DNA of 64,000 bases from Planctomycetota bacterium (GTDB lineage Bacteria > Planctomycetota > Brocadiia > Brocadiales > Brocadiaceae), in contig VGXV01000003.1 of NCBI GenBank assembly GCA_016873165.1, forward strand, positions 79,679 through 143,678, in the 5' to 3' direction. Position 1 is the stretch's first letter. Each line of letters opens with the position of its first letter. The position numbers and the translations under genes were made by a program. Shown here in pieces: positions 1 to 8,623 of the stretch. The notes under the pieces are model-generated. The model had not been told where the DNA came from and did not search any database. It was given only the letters and a program-made list of their open reading frames with translations.

Positions 1-1100
1 TCCTGTGCCATATCATTAAAACTCCGGGCAAGACTTCCAATCTCATCGTTGCGGTTTATTGAAACTCTTTGCGAAAAATTACCCGAAGCAAATTTCTCTG
101 TTGCTATCTTTAATTTGTTAATAGGAAAGGAAACCGATAGCGCGAAATATATGCCAAAAATAACAGCAATTCCTCCGCTTGCGATACCCGTTATCAATGC
201 AATCAGGCTTAAATAGTCCAAAGGCGCAAACAATTCGGATTTATCGACTTCGGACAATAATATCCAGTCATATTCTTTTATATACCTGCTTGCTCCGACT
301 ACCGGTATGCCCCGGTAATCAGGGTATATACCCGTAATTTCCCTTCCGGACTCCAGGATTTTGCACACCGGTTCGGTATCCACGGCCTGTTTCATCGGGG
401 CATCATTGATAAAACGGGAGTTCGTGATCATCACCTTATCTTTATTTACCAGATATACTTCCCCTGTATTTCCTAATCCTTCGTAATCGGTGGTGACCGT
501 ATTTAAGATTTCTACATCATAGCAATTGATTATCAAACCGATCTTTTCACCATTTTTTGCACGCCGTGAGATTAAAGGCGCTGAAATCGAAAGAGTATTT
601 CTACGGCCATACAGACAAAAATGGGGAGGGCCGACATATACATTCCCGGGAACCATCTTCATCCCCTCTAAAAAAATTTCCTGTCCGGAAATATCCTTCC
701 CCATCCATTCCTTGTATGTAGAAGCAACGACCCTGCCCTTGGTATTTACGACGGTTACTCCCGTGATATGAGGGTCTAACGGTTTCTTATTATTTTGCAA
801 GTGCTTTGTTAATGATTTCACAAGCAACTTGTGTGATGCTATCTCACGGTTTATTTTTTCAAGATAATCCCTTATAAAACCGTCGGAGCTAAAATCAACC
901 GTTCTTCCTTTTTTTGCTTCCATCAGCGAAAGCAAATGAATCTTTTTTGATTGTGCAATTGCAGACAGTTCATTTATTTGATGGGTGCGCAGTTCTTTCG
1001 CAGCAGTTATATAGTACAATATTGAAATTACGGAAATGGGAATAAGTGAAATGCAAAGCCCAAATACCAACAATTTCCCTTTAATTTTGTTAAAAACCAT
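1..1100 (-). CDS. Membrane chemoreceptor or sensor, N-terminal part (Cache + HAMP), cut by window edge
   Basis: Reading the minus strand from an ATG at 1100 gives an open frame to the window edge with no stop, about 366 residues. It begins MVFNKIKGKLLVFGLCIS, a membrane anchor of roughly residues 8-30. An extracytoplasmic region follows with Cache-type features (GVTVVNTKGRVVAST, then GNTGEVYLVNKDKVMITNS and WILLSEVDKSE). A second hydrophobic helix (LIALITGIASGGIAVIFGIYF) leads into a HAMP segment ending NRNDEIGSLARSFNDMAQ. The output domain lies beyond the window, so it could be a methyl-accepting chemotaxis protein, a histidine kinase or a cyclase. No clear ribosome-binding site precedes the ATG. 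The domain order is read directly; ligand and output are unknown. Confidence 0.85.
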   Translation of the reverse strand, partial: MVFNKIKGKLLVFGLCISLIPISVISILYYITAAKELRTHQINELSAIAQSKKIHLLSLMEAKKGRTVDFSSDGFIRDYLEKINREIASHKLLVKSLTKHLQNNKKPLDPHITGVTVVNTKGRVVASTYKEWMGKDISGQEIFLEGMKMVPGNVYVGPPHFCLYGRRNTLSISAPLISRRAKNGEKIGLIINCYDVEILNTVTTDYEGLGNTGEVYLVNKDKVMITNSRFINDAPMKQAVDTEPVCKILESGREITGIYPDYRGIPVVGASRYIKEYDWILLSEVDKSELFAPLDYLSLIALITGIASGGIAVIFGIYFALSVSFPINKLKIATEKFASGNFSQRVSINRNDEIGSLARSFNDMAQ

Positions 1101-1164
1101 TATTTTTCTATCAGAAAAAATTTGTGAGAAACCTTAAAATAACCCGGAATAAGAAAATACTAGC

Positions 1165-1301
1165 CTTAAGGGTGGATTAAGCGGAGCGAATCCACCAATT
1201 CATGCGATAATCGTTGGTGGATACGGCGCAAAAACCAGCGCCTTTATCCACCCTACCCACACCGATCCCATAAACGGTTACAAAAAATCGGGAATGCACC
1301 C
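1165..1301. repeat. Half copy of the GGGAGCATTCCCG terminal-repeat element, with GGTGGATTAAG palindrome
   Basis: This stretch of the 1101-1482 intergenic region is nearly the reverse complement of 22551-22688. It carries the inner palindrome (GGGTGGATTAAGCGGAG and the facing GGATAAAGGCG), then CCCATAAACGGTTACAAAAA, then the terminal motif TCGGGAATGCACCC. The opposite terminus is missing, so it is a solo end or a decayed copy. The rest of 1101-1482 shows nothing else recognisable. Confidence 0.75.
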
Positions 1302-1482
1302 GTCTGAAATTCCTCAACGTGAAAATAAATCATACATAAATTCATCTTCAAAAACACGTGTTTTTTATGTCATAGAAAAATATGGAAAAAAGTTGTATTT
1401 TCCTGAGCGTTTTACTATCATTTCACTTTCACAAAATTGTTACGATTCTTTGTATGTATCGTTGAAAGGAGAGTTTATTTTT

Positions 1483-2394
1483 ATGTCTGCAAAACTAATT
1501 AAAGGCACAGAGATTGGAGAACAGATATTAGAGGAAATCACCGCTGAAGTGGTAAAAATAAAACAGAAACACGGAGTTGTTCCCGGTCTGGTGACGATTC
1601 TGGTTGGTGAAAATCCGGCTTCCCTGTCGTATGTAACCTTAAAAATCAAAACCGCCCATCGGCTGGGTTTCAAAGAAGTGCAGGATTCGCAGCCGGCAAC
1701 TATATCAGAAAAAGACCTTCTTGCGCTCATAGAAAAATATAACAACGATAATTCGATACATGGTATCCTTGTGCAACTTCCCCTTCCGAAACATATCGAT
1801 GAAAAAAGGGTGCTTAATGCCATTGATCCGGATAAGGATGTTGATGGTTTTCACCCGGTAAACGTAGGGCGTCTTATGATCGGGGGAGATGAGGTAAAAT
1901 TTCCGCCTTGCACCCCTGCCGGCATTCAGGAGTTAATTATACGGTCAGGCGTTGAAACCTGCGGCGCGGAGGTGGTTGTGGTCGGACGCTCTAACATCGT
2001 AGGAAAACCAATTGCAAATATGATGCTCCAGAAAGGGGCAGGTGCGGATGCTACGGTAACAATTGTCCATACACGGACAAAAAATATGGCGGAACACTGC
2101 AAACGCGCGGACATCCTTATTGTTGCCGCAGGAGTTCCCGGACTGGTAAAACCGGAATGGATTAAACCGGGCGCTTGTGTAATTGATGTGGGAGTGAACA
2201 GGGTTGGCGAAAAACCCAGTAAAACCGATCCCAAAAAAATGGTTGCCGTTTTAAAAGGCGACGTTGATTTTGAAGCAGCAAGTAAAATTGCAGGACATAT
2301 CACGCCTGTTCCCGGAGGAGTTGGCCCTATGACCATTACAATGCTTATGAGAAATACCCTCAGGTCTTTAAAGTGTAAAATAGGAATAAAATAA
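1483..2394 (+). CDS. folD: Bifunctional methylenetetrahydrofolate dehydrogenase / methenyltetrahydrofolate cyclohydrolase
   Basis: FolD interconverts 5,10-methylene-, 5,10-methenyl- and 10-formyl-tetrahydrofolate with NADP in the cytoplasmic one-carbon pool. The family signatures are all present: the catalytic lysine region (SYVTLKIKTAHRLGF), GILVQLPLPKHID, DKDVDGFHPVNVGRL, PCTPAGIQELI, the dinucleotide site VVVGRSNIVGKP, and the C-terminal GHITPVPGGVGPMT. The frame is open further upstream, but the ATG at 1483 follows GAAAGGAG at good spacing and gives 303 residues, the normal family length; the 63 upstream residues look non-coding and fall partly in a repeat. In acetyl-CoA-pathway organisms FolD also serves the methyl branch of carbon fixation, which would fit an anammox host (inference). 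Confidence 0.96.
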   Translation: MSAKLIKGTEIGEQILEEITAEVVKIKQKHGVVPGLVTILVGENPASLSYVTLKIKTAHRLGFKEVQDSQPATISEKDLLALIEKYNNDNSIHGILVQLPLPKHIDEKRVLNAIDPDKDVDGFHPVNVGRLMIGGDEVKFPPCTPAGIQELIIRSGVETCGAEVVVVGRSNIVGKPIANMMLQKGAGADATVTIVHTRTKNMAEHCKRADILIVAAGVPGLVKPEWIKPGACVIDVGVNRVGEKPSKTDPKKMVAVLKGDVDFEAASKIAGHITPVPGGVGPMTITMLMRNTLRSLKCKIGIK

Positions 2395-2461
2395 ATAAGG
2401 TTGTATATTCCATAGTCTCACAATTGTGATTTGCAGAAAATGTCGTACAAGTTCAACAAAC

Positions 2462-2489
2462 GTAGAGACGCATTGCTATGCGTCTCTAC
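2462..2489. repeat. GTAGAGACGC short palindrome
   Basis: A 28-bp hairpin with 12-bp perfect arms (GTAGAGACGCAT / ATGCGTCTCTAC) and a 4-base loop lies between the convergent ends of folD and the SBBP gene. Near-identical copies occur at 6987, 45373 and 56828. It could act as a bidirectional terminator here, but there is no T-run, so its main identity is a dispersed repeat. Confidence 0.8.
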
Positions 2490-2548
2490 AGCCCACTCCA
2501 CCCTATTATCAATTTAAAATTCACTTTTATAAGCACCTTCAGTGCAAC

Positions 2549-5536
2549 TCATCTGGTTACTTTTATTTTAACCTTTACCTTGCTATTTGAGTCGCTTGAT
2601 ATAAACTTCACAATGGCCTTTCCCTTTTTTTCTCCCGTAATCGTAAATACTGCAAGGCCGTTATCATCAGTGACGACACTTTCAGGAGACAGGGAAACAG
2701 CATCATCACCTTTAACGATTTCCCAGATTACAAGCGCATCATCGCGAAGAGTGCCATCATTGCATGCAACCGTTATCGTTACCGGGGTTGAAGATTCCGG
2801 GGCAATCTCCACAATATCCTGATCAGCAGTCACAATTTCCCCGTCACACAGCACTGATGTTTTAAATGACTTTTCACTGCCATACAGTGTTCCAATCTTA
2901 TTTTTTGCCGCTATTCTGTAATAATACGTCGTATTGGGGCTTAAACCGCTGATATCTGTATTTACAGAAATGGCGCTATGTCCGCTGACAGATAGTTCGC
3001 CTTTTGTAGAATCATAAGAATTACTGAACATCCCATACTCAAACCACACTGTCGCAGACAACCCCTCCGCGTTAATCGTGCCATTTAACGTTGCCGATTC
3101 ATAGGTTACATTTGTGGCTTCATCTGTGGACACCTCTCCGTTTTTTGAAAGGGAACTGTCAAATCGCGATATAAAACCCTCGCTGGACTCATTATTAAAG
3201 CTGGTGCTATACATTCCTTCTGTTGTGGGAAAATCTTCTGAAAACGTTGAACCTGCCACGCATACCCGTCCGTTGGAATCAATAGTTATAAACCGGGACG
3301 TATCCTCATCAGTTCCTCCCAGATACGTTGAAGCAAGCAGACTGGTCAGGTCGCTGCTGAATTTTGATATAAACGCATCTTCATTTCCGTTAAAAGAATC
3401 ATCGAAAACGCCATCAGTTGTGGGAAAATCTTCTGATTGGGTAATTCCCGTTACGTATACATTGCCCCTTGTATCCACCGCCAGTGAGTAAATCTCGTCA
3501 TAATCCGATCCGCCCAGATACGTTGAAGCGAGCAAACCGGTCAGATCGGTGTCAAACTTTGATACAAAAGCGTCTCCCCCGTAATAAAACGGATCATATG
3601 CATCGTCAGTTGTGGGGAAATCCGCCGAATCCGTTGAGCCGGTATACCCTGCTACAAATACGTTATCGCTTGAATCCAGCGCCAGTGAATAAGCGCCGTC
3701 ATAATCGTATCCCCCCAGATACGTTGAAGCAAGCAAACTGGTCAGGTCACTGTTGAATTTTGATATAAACGCATCTTCGTTTTCATTAAAAGAATCATCA
3801 AAAATGTCAGCAGTTGTTGGAAAGTCATCTGACTTGGTAACCCCCGTTACGTACACATTATCACTTGAATCCAGCGCCAGAGAATAAGCACCGTCATATG
3901 CTGATCCCCCCAGAAATGTTGAGGCAAGCAAACTTTTTAAATCATTGTCAAGTTTTGAAATAAAAATTTCTCTGGATGCGCCGGCAAAAGAAGTGTCATA
4001 GGCGCCTTCTGTGGTTGGAAAATCCTTGGAAGAAGTCATGCCGGTTACATATATATTGCCGCTTGCATCCAGCGCCAATGACTGAGCCTCTTCGCCATAC
4101 GAACCGCCCAGATACGTTGAGGCCGTTAAACTGCCAAGATCACTATTCAATTTTGACACATATACTTCACCCGAGGAATAGGATGTGTCATACGCATTTT
4201 CAGTGACAGGAAAGTCATCGGAATACGTCAAGCCCGTTATGTACACATTATCACTTGAATCAATTGCCAGTGCATAGGCCTCATCGGTATTAGCCCCCCC
4301 TAAATATGTGGAAGCAACAAGGCTCGTCAGATCATTGCTGAATTTTGAGATAAAAATATCTTTGTTGCCGCCGGAAGATGCAGCATATGCACCTTCTGTC
4401 GCAGGAAAGTCTTCCGACATCGTTACTCCTAAAACATAGGTATTGTCGTTTGAATCTACTGCCACTGAACGAACCCTGTCTTCATCAGAACCTCCTATAA
4501 AAGTGGAGGAAATCATAGGATCTATGACAAGTTCCTTCGTCCTGTCAAAATTGCCGAGTTGAAAACCGTAAATGAATGCAGTATCTGAATTTTTTGCAGC
4601 ATGATTTGCTGCCACAAGTTCAGCGTCATGTAAATCTTCGGCTCCGTACCATCGGTACTTTTCATTCTCAGCAGCATGATGCCCGCCGTCTGATATCCCA
4701 CCGGCAGCATCTTCCTTTTGTAAGCAATACGCTACGGGAACCTCTGCTTTATTGCCATTAATTATCTGATACGCAACGGGACGTGAAAACCTTACCGTTC
4801 CGGTTTCTGTTTCTACTACAAGCTCCCCCTCATCATTTATTTTTAATCCGCTTCTTTCTGCCGTTTCTAAACGAATTTTTATTTTATCAGGGTTTGCTCC
4901 CGGCTTTATGTAAAATAGTTTTTCCACAGTGCTTCCCTGTGCTTTTAACTTCAATTCTATCCCTTCATATACCTCTCCCAAACTAACCATCCTGAAGCTT
5001 GGAATCGTTGAAATCCATTTCCCGGAAGTATTTCCTTTAAAATAATTGATCTTTGCTGCCGCCGCACCTTCTCCTCTCGCCATGGGTATTGTATTGCCAT
5101 CCAATATCTCCCTGATGACGATACTTCCCCTTTTTTCTGAAAAACTTTGTTTAGGCGTCTCGGTTTTTTTACCGGAAATTGCCCGGTTTTTTACCTTACA
5201 TGCGCTTTGCTCACTGCTTTTTTGCCCTTCCGGCAATACATACACTATCTCCCCGTCATTCGTAATAAATACCGTTCCGCAGAAAATATGCGCATAAAAT
5301 GCCACCCACGCATCCATCTGCCCCTTGTTTGCGATAAAAGGTATTTCCAGCTTCAGAATCTTCTCACTCTCCTTTTCCCCTTTTGTTTGCAACACATGTT
5401 CTTCAGAAGGAAAGGCTGTTTTGGAAAAATACGTTTGGTTGTCAGGTCCCGCCTCCTCTGAATAAACGAATCCGGAACAGGACACAGACATTACAAAACT
5501 CAGCAATAATGCTAAAATTATGTTCATATTTCTCAT
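2549..5536 (-). CDS. Exported SBBP-repeat beta-propeller protein with FN3-like and Ig-like C-terminal domains
   Basis: The 995-residue product starts with a signal peptide (MRNMNIILALLLSFVMSVSC). An N-terminal module of about 300 residues of the kind preceding SBBP repeats follows. Seven tandem SBBP repeats then run from about residue 342 to 785, each opening with STYLGG, STFLGG or STFIGG and containing DSSDNVYVTG and DFPTT motifs. Seven units match one seven-bladed propeller. A fibronectin-III-like domain (about 800-895, LSPNTTYYYRIAAKN) and a bacterial Ig-like domain (about 900-995) complete it. It is probably a secreted or surface-anchored protein, perhaps adhesive or matrix-forming; the exact role is unknown. 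It starts 14 bp after the arylsulfotransferase-like gene and is likely co-transcribed with it. No good ribosome-binding site is visible, consistent with dependence on upstream translation. Confidence 0.88.
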   Translation of the reverse strand: MRNMNIILALLLSFVMSVSCSGFVYSEEAGPDNQTYFSKTAFPSEEHVLQTKGEKESEKILKLEIPFIANKGQMDAWVAFYAHIFCGTVFITNDGEIVYVLPEGQKSSEQSACKVKNRAISGKKTETPKQSFSEKRGSIVIREILDGNTIPMARGEGAAAAKINYFKGNTSGKWISTIPSFRMVSLGEVYEGIELKLKAQGSTVEKLFYIKPGANPDKIKIRLETAERSGLKINDEGELVVETETGTVRFSRPVAYQIINGNKAEVPVAYCLQKEDAAGGISDGGHHAAENEKYRWYGAEDLHDAELVAANHAAKNSDTAFIYGFQLGNFDRTKELVIDPMISSTFIGGSDEDRVRSVAVDSNDNTYVLGVTMSEDFPATEGAYAASSGGNKDIFISKFSNDLTSLVASTYLGGANTDEAYALAIDSSDNVYITGLTYSDDFPVTENAYDTSYSSGEVYVSKLNSDLGSLTASTYLGGSYGEEAQSLALDASGNIYVTGMTSSKDFPTTEGAYDTSFAGASREIFISKLDNDLKSLLASTFLGGSAYDGAYSLALDSSDNVYVTGVTKSDDFPTTADIFDDSFNENEDAFISKFNSDLTSLLASTYLGGYDYDGAYSLALDSSDNVFVAGYTGSTDSADFPTTDDAYDPFYYGGDAFVSKFDTDLTGLLASTYLGGSDYDEIYSLAVDTRGNVYVTGITQSEDFPTTDGVFDDSFNGNEDAFISKFSSDLTSLLASTYLGGTDEDTSRFITIDSNGRVCVAGSTFSEDFPTTEGMYSTSFNNESSEGFISRFDSSLSKNGEVSTDEATNVTYESATLNGTINAEGLSATVWFEYGMFSNSYDSTKGELSVSGHSAISVNTDISGLSPNTTYYYRIAAKNKIGTLYGSEKSFKTSVLCDGEIVTADQDIVEIAPESSTPVTITVACNDGTLRDDALVIWEIVKGDDAVSLSPESVVTDDNGLAVFTITGEKKGKAIVKFISSDSNSKVKVKIKVTR

Positions 5537-5550
5537 TTCTAAATAAAATT

Positions 5551-6768
5551 TTATCTCAGGTTCGGAATTTCTTCCGCGGTATAAAATCTGGCTTTAAAAA
5601 TTGAATTATCAATTACTTCCACATCTTCTTCATTCTCTTTTTTCCCATAAAAGTAAGGGCTGACATATTCCCATACCACTTCCTTCTCAGATGTCACCTG
5701 AAATATCCTGCCAAAACACCCTTCCGTGACCAGGGTATTTCCGTTGGATAATCTCTGTGCCCCTGATATCGTGGGGCTGAAAAAGTTAATTGCCGGCACA
5801 TCCCGATATCTCCAGACAATTTCTTTTGTATCACGGTTTAATTCTATAACCCTGGAATAGGGAACGGGTTCCTTTTCTCGTTGCTGCCCATTATCAAATA
5901 CCAGGATATTGCCATTATCAAGGAGGGTAGGGTCATGCTGCTGGGCAAAAACAGAATGTCCCAGCTTCCAGACAAAGTCCCCGGTATCCTTGTTAATAAT
6001 GCCGACGGTAGATATATTCCGAAAACTCACCATTACCTCGTCATCGTTGAGAGGAACAACGGTATTCGCGTGTGTCCACTCATCTCTGGGGCAATTTGAC
6101 TGAATAACATCCGTATCAAAGTCAAGATGATCCTTAGCATGCCATTTCCAGATCTGATTCCCGGTTTTATCCACTTCGACAATAACATCCGCCCACATAT
6201 CCCCTTTTTCGCTGGAACTTTCTATCCCGCCCTGCACCTGGTCTCTTATCTCTTCCGAAACTTTTTCAACCACCAGAAAAATCGCGCCTCCGGAAGAAGT
6301 GCGCCTTCCGTCATGGTGATGATAGGGACTGTGAAGTTCCCATACGATATTCCCGTCCCAGTCAACCTCCAGCATAACACCCCCTTTAAAACTATTCCAG
6401 TTCGGCCACAGATCCCATGCGCCATCATTTTCTACTTGCCCGTTATAGAAAAGATTGCCATTGGGCAACAGATAGCCATACACACCAGGTGCATACGGTA
6501 ACTCCCACTTATGCACCACCTCTCCGTTATCTGTGTCGATAAGAAACACTTCTCCACACGTGTTATTCATCGGAGTAAAGAGAACGTATCCCTTCGCCGC
6601 TTTTCCATTATCGATTGCGACAAGACCCGTGTGGCTAATTCTACGGTAGGTTTGCTGGTCTATCGTCGCATCGCCGGCATTTACGCTTTTGCCCTGCCAA
6701 CTGCCGATTATTGCCAGGAGACTTAAAATAGGTATTGCTATTTTTAATACGCATTTTGATTTTTTCAT
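5551..6768 (-). CDS. Exported arylsulfotransferase (ASST)-like beta-propeller protein
   Basis: The 405-residue protein has a signal peptide (basic MKKSK, hydrophobic IAIPILSLLAIIG, cleavage near VNA-GD). Its body has the repeated propeller pattern of arylsulfotransferase-family proteins: GEVFLIDTDNGEVVHKW, GGVMLEVDWDGNIVWE, HHHDGR, WTHANTVV, QHDPTLLDNGNILVFDNG, RVIELNRDTKEIVW and RLSNGNTLVTEG. True ASSTs transfer sulfate between phenolic compounds in the periplasm. Many relatives, particularly of the Arylsulfotran_2 type, have no shown activity, so only the fold and family are claimed. GGAG lies 8 nt before the ATG. It is the first gene of a two-gene unit with the SBBP protein. Confidence 0.85.
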   Translation of the reverse strand: MKKSKCVLKIAIPILSLLAIIGSWQGKSVNAGDATIDQQTYRRISHTGLVAIDNGKAAKGYVLFTPMNNTCGEVFLIDTDNGEVVHKWELPYAPGVYGYLLPNGNLFYNGQVENDGAWDLWPNWNSFKGGVMLEVDWDGNIVWELHSPYHHHDGRRTSSGGAIFLVVEKVSEEIRDQVQGGIESSSEKGDMWADVIVEVDKTGNQIWKWHAKDHLDFDTDVIQSNCPRDEWTHANTVVPLNDDEVMVSFRNISTVGIINKDTGDFVWKLGHSVFAQQHDPTLLDNGNILVFDNGQQREKEPVPYSRVIELNRDTKEIVWRYRDVPAINFFSPTISGAQRLSNGNTLVTEGCFGRIFQVTSEKEVVWEYVSPYFYGKKENEEDVEVIDNSIFKARFYTAEEIPNLR

Positions 6769-6986
6769 AATTGTTTCTCCATTAAAATTTTTGGGCTTTT
6801 ATCTTTAAAATACAAATTTAGCAAAGGCTCTCAATCTGGTTATTACGCAGGGTTTTTAATAATATAATGAAGAACTGCTATCTATTTTTTTACTACACCA
6901 ACATAATTTTTGCAATCAAAAAATCTTGCAGCATCATATGGGGAAATGACATCTTTCGTAATGCTGATTTTGCCCCGCAGGGGCAA

Positions 6987-7014
6987 GTAGAGACGCATAG
7001 CAATGCGTCTCTAC
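6987..7014. repeat. GTAGAGACGC short palindrome
   Basis: A 28-bp perfect hairpin (12-bp arms, loop AGCA) lies between the Nudix gene and the arylsulfotransferase-like gene. It is the same family as at 2462 and 56828. The remainder of 6769-7067 is AT-rich and featureless. Confidence 0.8.
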
Positions 7015-7067
7015 TAATAGGCAGGCACACCTGCGAATGAAATACAGGAGAAACAAACAGAAAATGG

Positions 7068-7643
7068 TTATTGAACAGAAAGGTTTCCGTTGTTCCAGAT
7101 ATCAAAGATTTTGGTAAGCGCTAAGAGGGCAAGAGAATGTCTGAAACTGCCGGTTTGAATTTCCCGGCGTATCTCATCCGGAGTAAGCGTCGTAACTACA
7201 ATATCCTCTTCTTCGTCAGGATGCATTTCATGCGTTTGGATTGCATTTTTCGCATGCCATGAATGGCACACGTTGTTTAAAAAGGCAGGATTCGGTTCTA
7301 CCGAACCAAGGTACTGCCATTCCGAACTGGTATACCCTGTTTCTTCTTCTAACTCTCTCATTGCGGCTGTTTTGGAATCTTCTCCATGATCAACCATGCC
7401 GCCGGGTATTTCCGTAGTAATTCTTTCAACCCCAAACCGGAATTGCCGGACAACTACAATTTCATTCTCCGGTGTTGTTGCGACAACATTTACCCAGTCA
7501 TTTGCCTCGATGATGAGTCTTTTTAATTCTTTCAGGCTCTTGGGATGTTTGAGCCAATCAAACCGGACCTGCACAATGTGCAGGTCCGGTCCCTTCTCGC
7601 TTTTTTGTTTTTCCCAAAAGGCAGGTTGTTTATTTTTTCCCAT
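7068..7643 (-). CDS. Nudix hydrolase, ADP-ribose pyrophosphatase-like
   Basis: Of 191 residues, the Nudix box is complete: GGMVDHGEDSKTAAMREL followed by EEETGY, matching GX5EX7REUXEEXGU. Upstream are strands typical of ADP-sugar pyrophosphatases (DWVNVVATTPENEIVVVRQFRFG, then TTEIPGG). Members hydrolyse nucleoside-diphosphate-linked compounds such as ADP-ribose in the cytoplasm, using Mg bound by the Glu residues of the box. The substrate cannot be fixed from sequence. No strong ribosome-binding site precedes the ATG. The gene stands alone between repeat-containing spacers. Confidence 0.9.
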   Translation of the reverse strand: MGKNKQPAFWEKQKSEKGPDLHIVQVRFDWLKHPKSLKELKRLIIEANDWVNVVATTPENEIVVVRQFRFGVERITTEIPGGMVDHGEDSKTAAMRELEEETGYTSSEWQYLGSVEPNPAFLNNVCHSWHAKNAIQTHEMHPDEEEDIVVTTLTPDEIRREIQTGSFRHSLALLALTKIFDIWNNGNLSVQ

Positions 7644-7754
7644 AGTTTACTCTATAGTTCCGTATATCATGCAATCCTTAGGAATTTAGCAAAAACACGC
7701 CAAACATTCCCCCTCTTGCAAAGTATGTCATTCCCGCATGTTTTTAGCCTTGTA

Positions 7755-7797
7755 GGGGGGATTAAGCGGAGCGAATCCACCATTCATACTAAAGACA
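7755..7797. repeat. GGTGGATTAAG-type palindrome fragment
   Basis: The segment GGATTAAGCGGAGCGAATCC, followed by ACC, matches part of the palindromes at 1165 and 22640. It lies just downstream of the HPF/CSD gene and may serve as its transcript end, but it is primarily a dispersed repeat. Confidence 0.6.
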
Positions 7798-7799
7798 AA

Positions 7800-8336
7800 T
7801 TATCCCCCTGTTACTGTTACAGAACTTGCCTGAGGACCTTTATCGCCCTCCTCCTCGACAAAACGCACTTCCATTCCCTTCTCCAGGCGAGTAAAGTCAT
7901 GGTTTAAAACGCTATTCCTGTGAAAATAAATCTCTCTGCCATCGGATGAGGTAATAAACCCGTATCCCTCTTCAGTGAATAAATTGCTGATACGGGCGAG
8001 AGGCACTTCTTCGTGGTGTTTTACCTTGCCGCGCCGCTGAGCAACAAAGTCTTCCAGCTTCCGCCGCATTGCGTTGAAGGAATCTTTTACCGCCATATGA
8101 AAATCCTCGTTCGGTTTGCGTTTTATTACCAGTTCCGTGCCGGGAATTGTGACAACGATTTTTACATTATACAAAAGCCCCCGGTGTTCCCGATGGCGGA
8201 GCGCCTCTACTACTACCCTGCAGCGGATAATCCGGTCATAAGCGGTGTCTAATTTTTCTGCGTATTTATCAATATCAGCTTTGTTTGCATCGGTTAAATC
8301 AAAATCCCGTGCTGCTATTTCCAGTAAGAAATTCAT
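7800..8336 (-). CDS. HPF/RaiA-type ribosome-associated domain fused to a cold-shock-like domain
   Basis: Residues about 1-105 look like the S30AE/HPF fold that binds the 30S decoding region during hibernation (MNFLLEIAARDFDLTDANKADIDKYA, then VVVEALRHREHRG). Residues about 112-178 are a cold-shock-like OB fold with its RNA-binding aromatic strands: ISNLFTEEGYGFITSSDGREIYFHRNSV, here read in two parts. The usual long-HPF dimerisation tail is absent; the CSD takes its place. The start is set by GGGAGGAA 7 nt before the ATG. The likely role is ribosome protection or translation control under stress; the fusion's exact function is not known to me. Confidence 0.88.
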   Translation of the reverse strand: MNFLLEIAARDFDLTDANKADIDKYAEKLDTAYDRIIRCRVVVEALRHREHRGLLYNVKIVVTIPGTELVIKRKPNEDFHMAVKDSFNAMRRKLEDFVAQRRGKVKHHEEVPLARISNLFTEEGYGFITSSDGREIYFHRNSVLNHDFTRLEKGMEVRFVEEEGDKGPQASSVTVTGG

Positions 8337-8405
8337 CGCATTCCTCCCCTCAAAAAACGTTCACCATTCAACGGATAAAACTCCATACACTTTTCAAACA
8401 TTAAA

Positions 8406-8575
8406 ATTAGGTTGGGTTTTAAAAGGCAAAAACCCAACGACTTTTTACCCACCCCTAAATCCCCTCCCGAGAGGGGACTTCTACAATTCCCCTCCCGATA
8501 GGGGATTTCTACAATTCCCCTCTTGAGAGGGGTTAGGGGTGTGTTAAGGGCATAATGAAAAACTTTGAAATTCCT
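8406..8575. repeat. CCCCTCCC-type dispersed repeat, inverted partner of 12349-12490
   Basis: It starts AGGTTGGGTTTTAAAAGGC, continues with several CCCCTCCCGAGAGGGG-like hairpins, and ends TAAGGGCATAATGAAAAAC plus TTTGAAATTCC. The same string in opposite orientation occupies 12349-12490. The two inverted copies bracket the last two genes of the respiratory operon (8624-12318). Related blocks lie at 44509, 48452 and 54465. Confidence 0.85.
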
Positions 8576-8623
8576 TGTATAAACATTAAAATACTATCAG
8601 ATGTATCTTTCGGGAACGATTCC

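Noticed and set aside
1294..1482. 63-residue upstream extension of FolD
   Set aside because: It starts inside a dispersed repeat, has no similarity to FolD, and a well-placed ribosome-binding site precedes the ATG at 1483.
3469..3756. Plus-strand frames across the SBBP gene (also 3114-3491 and 3976-4206)
   Set aside because: They recur with the period of the SBBP repeats and are antisense shadows of the minus-strand gene.
7396..7907. Plus-strand frames antisense to the Nudix and HPF genes
   Set aside because: They are shadows of well-supported minus-strand genes.
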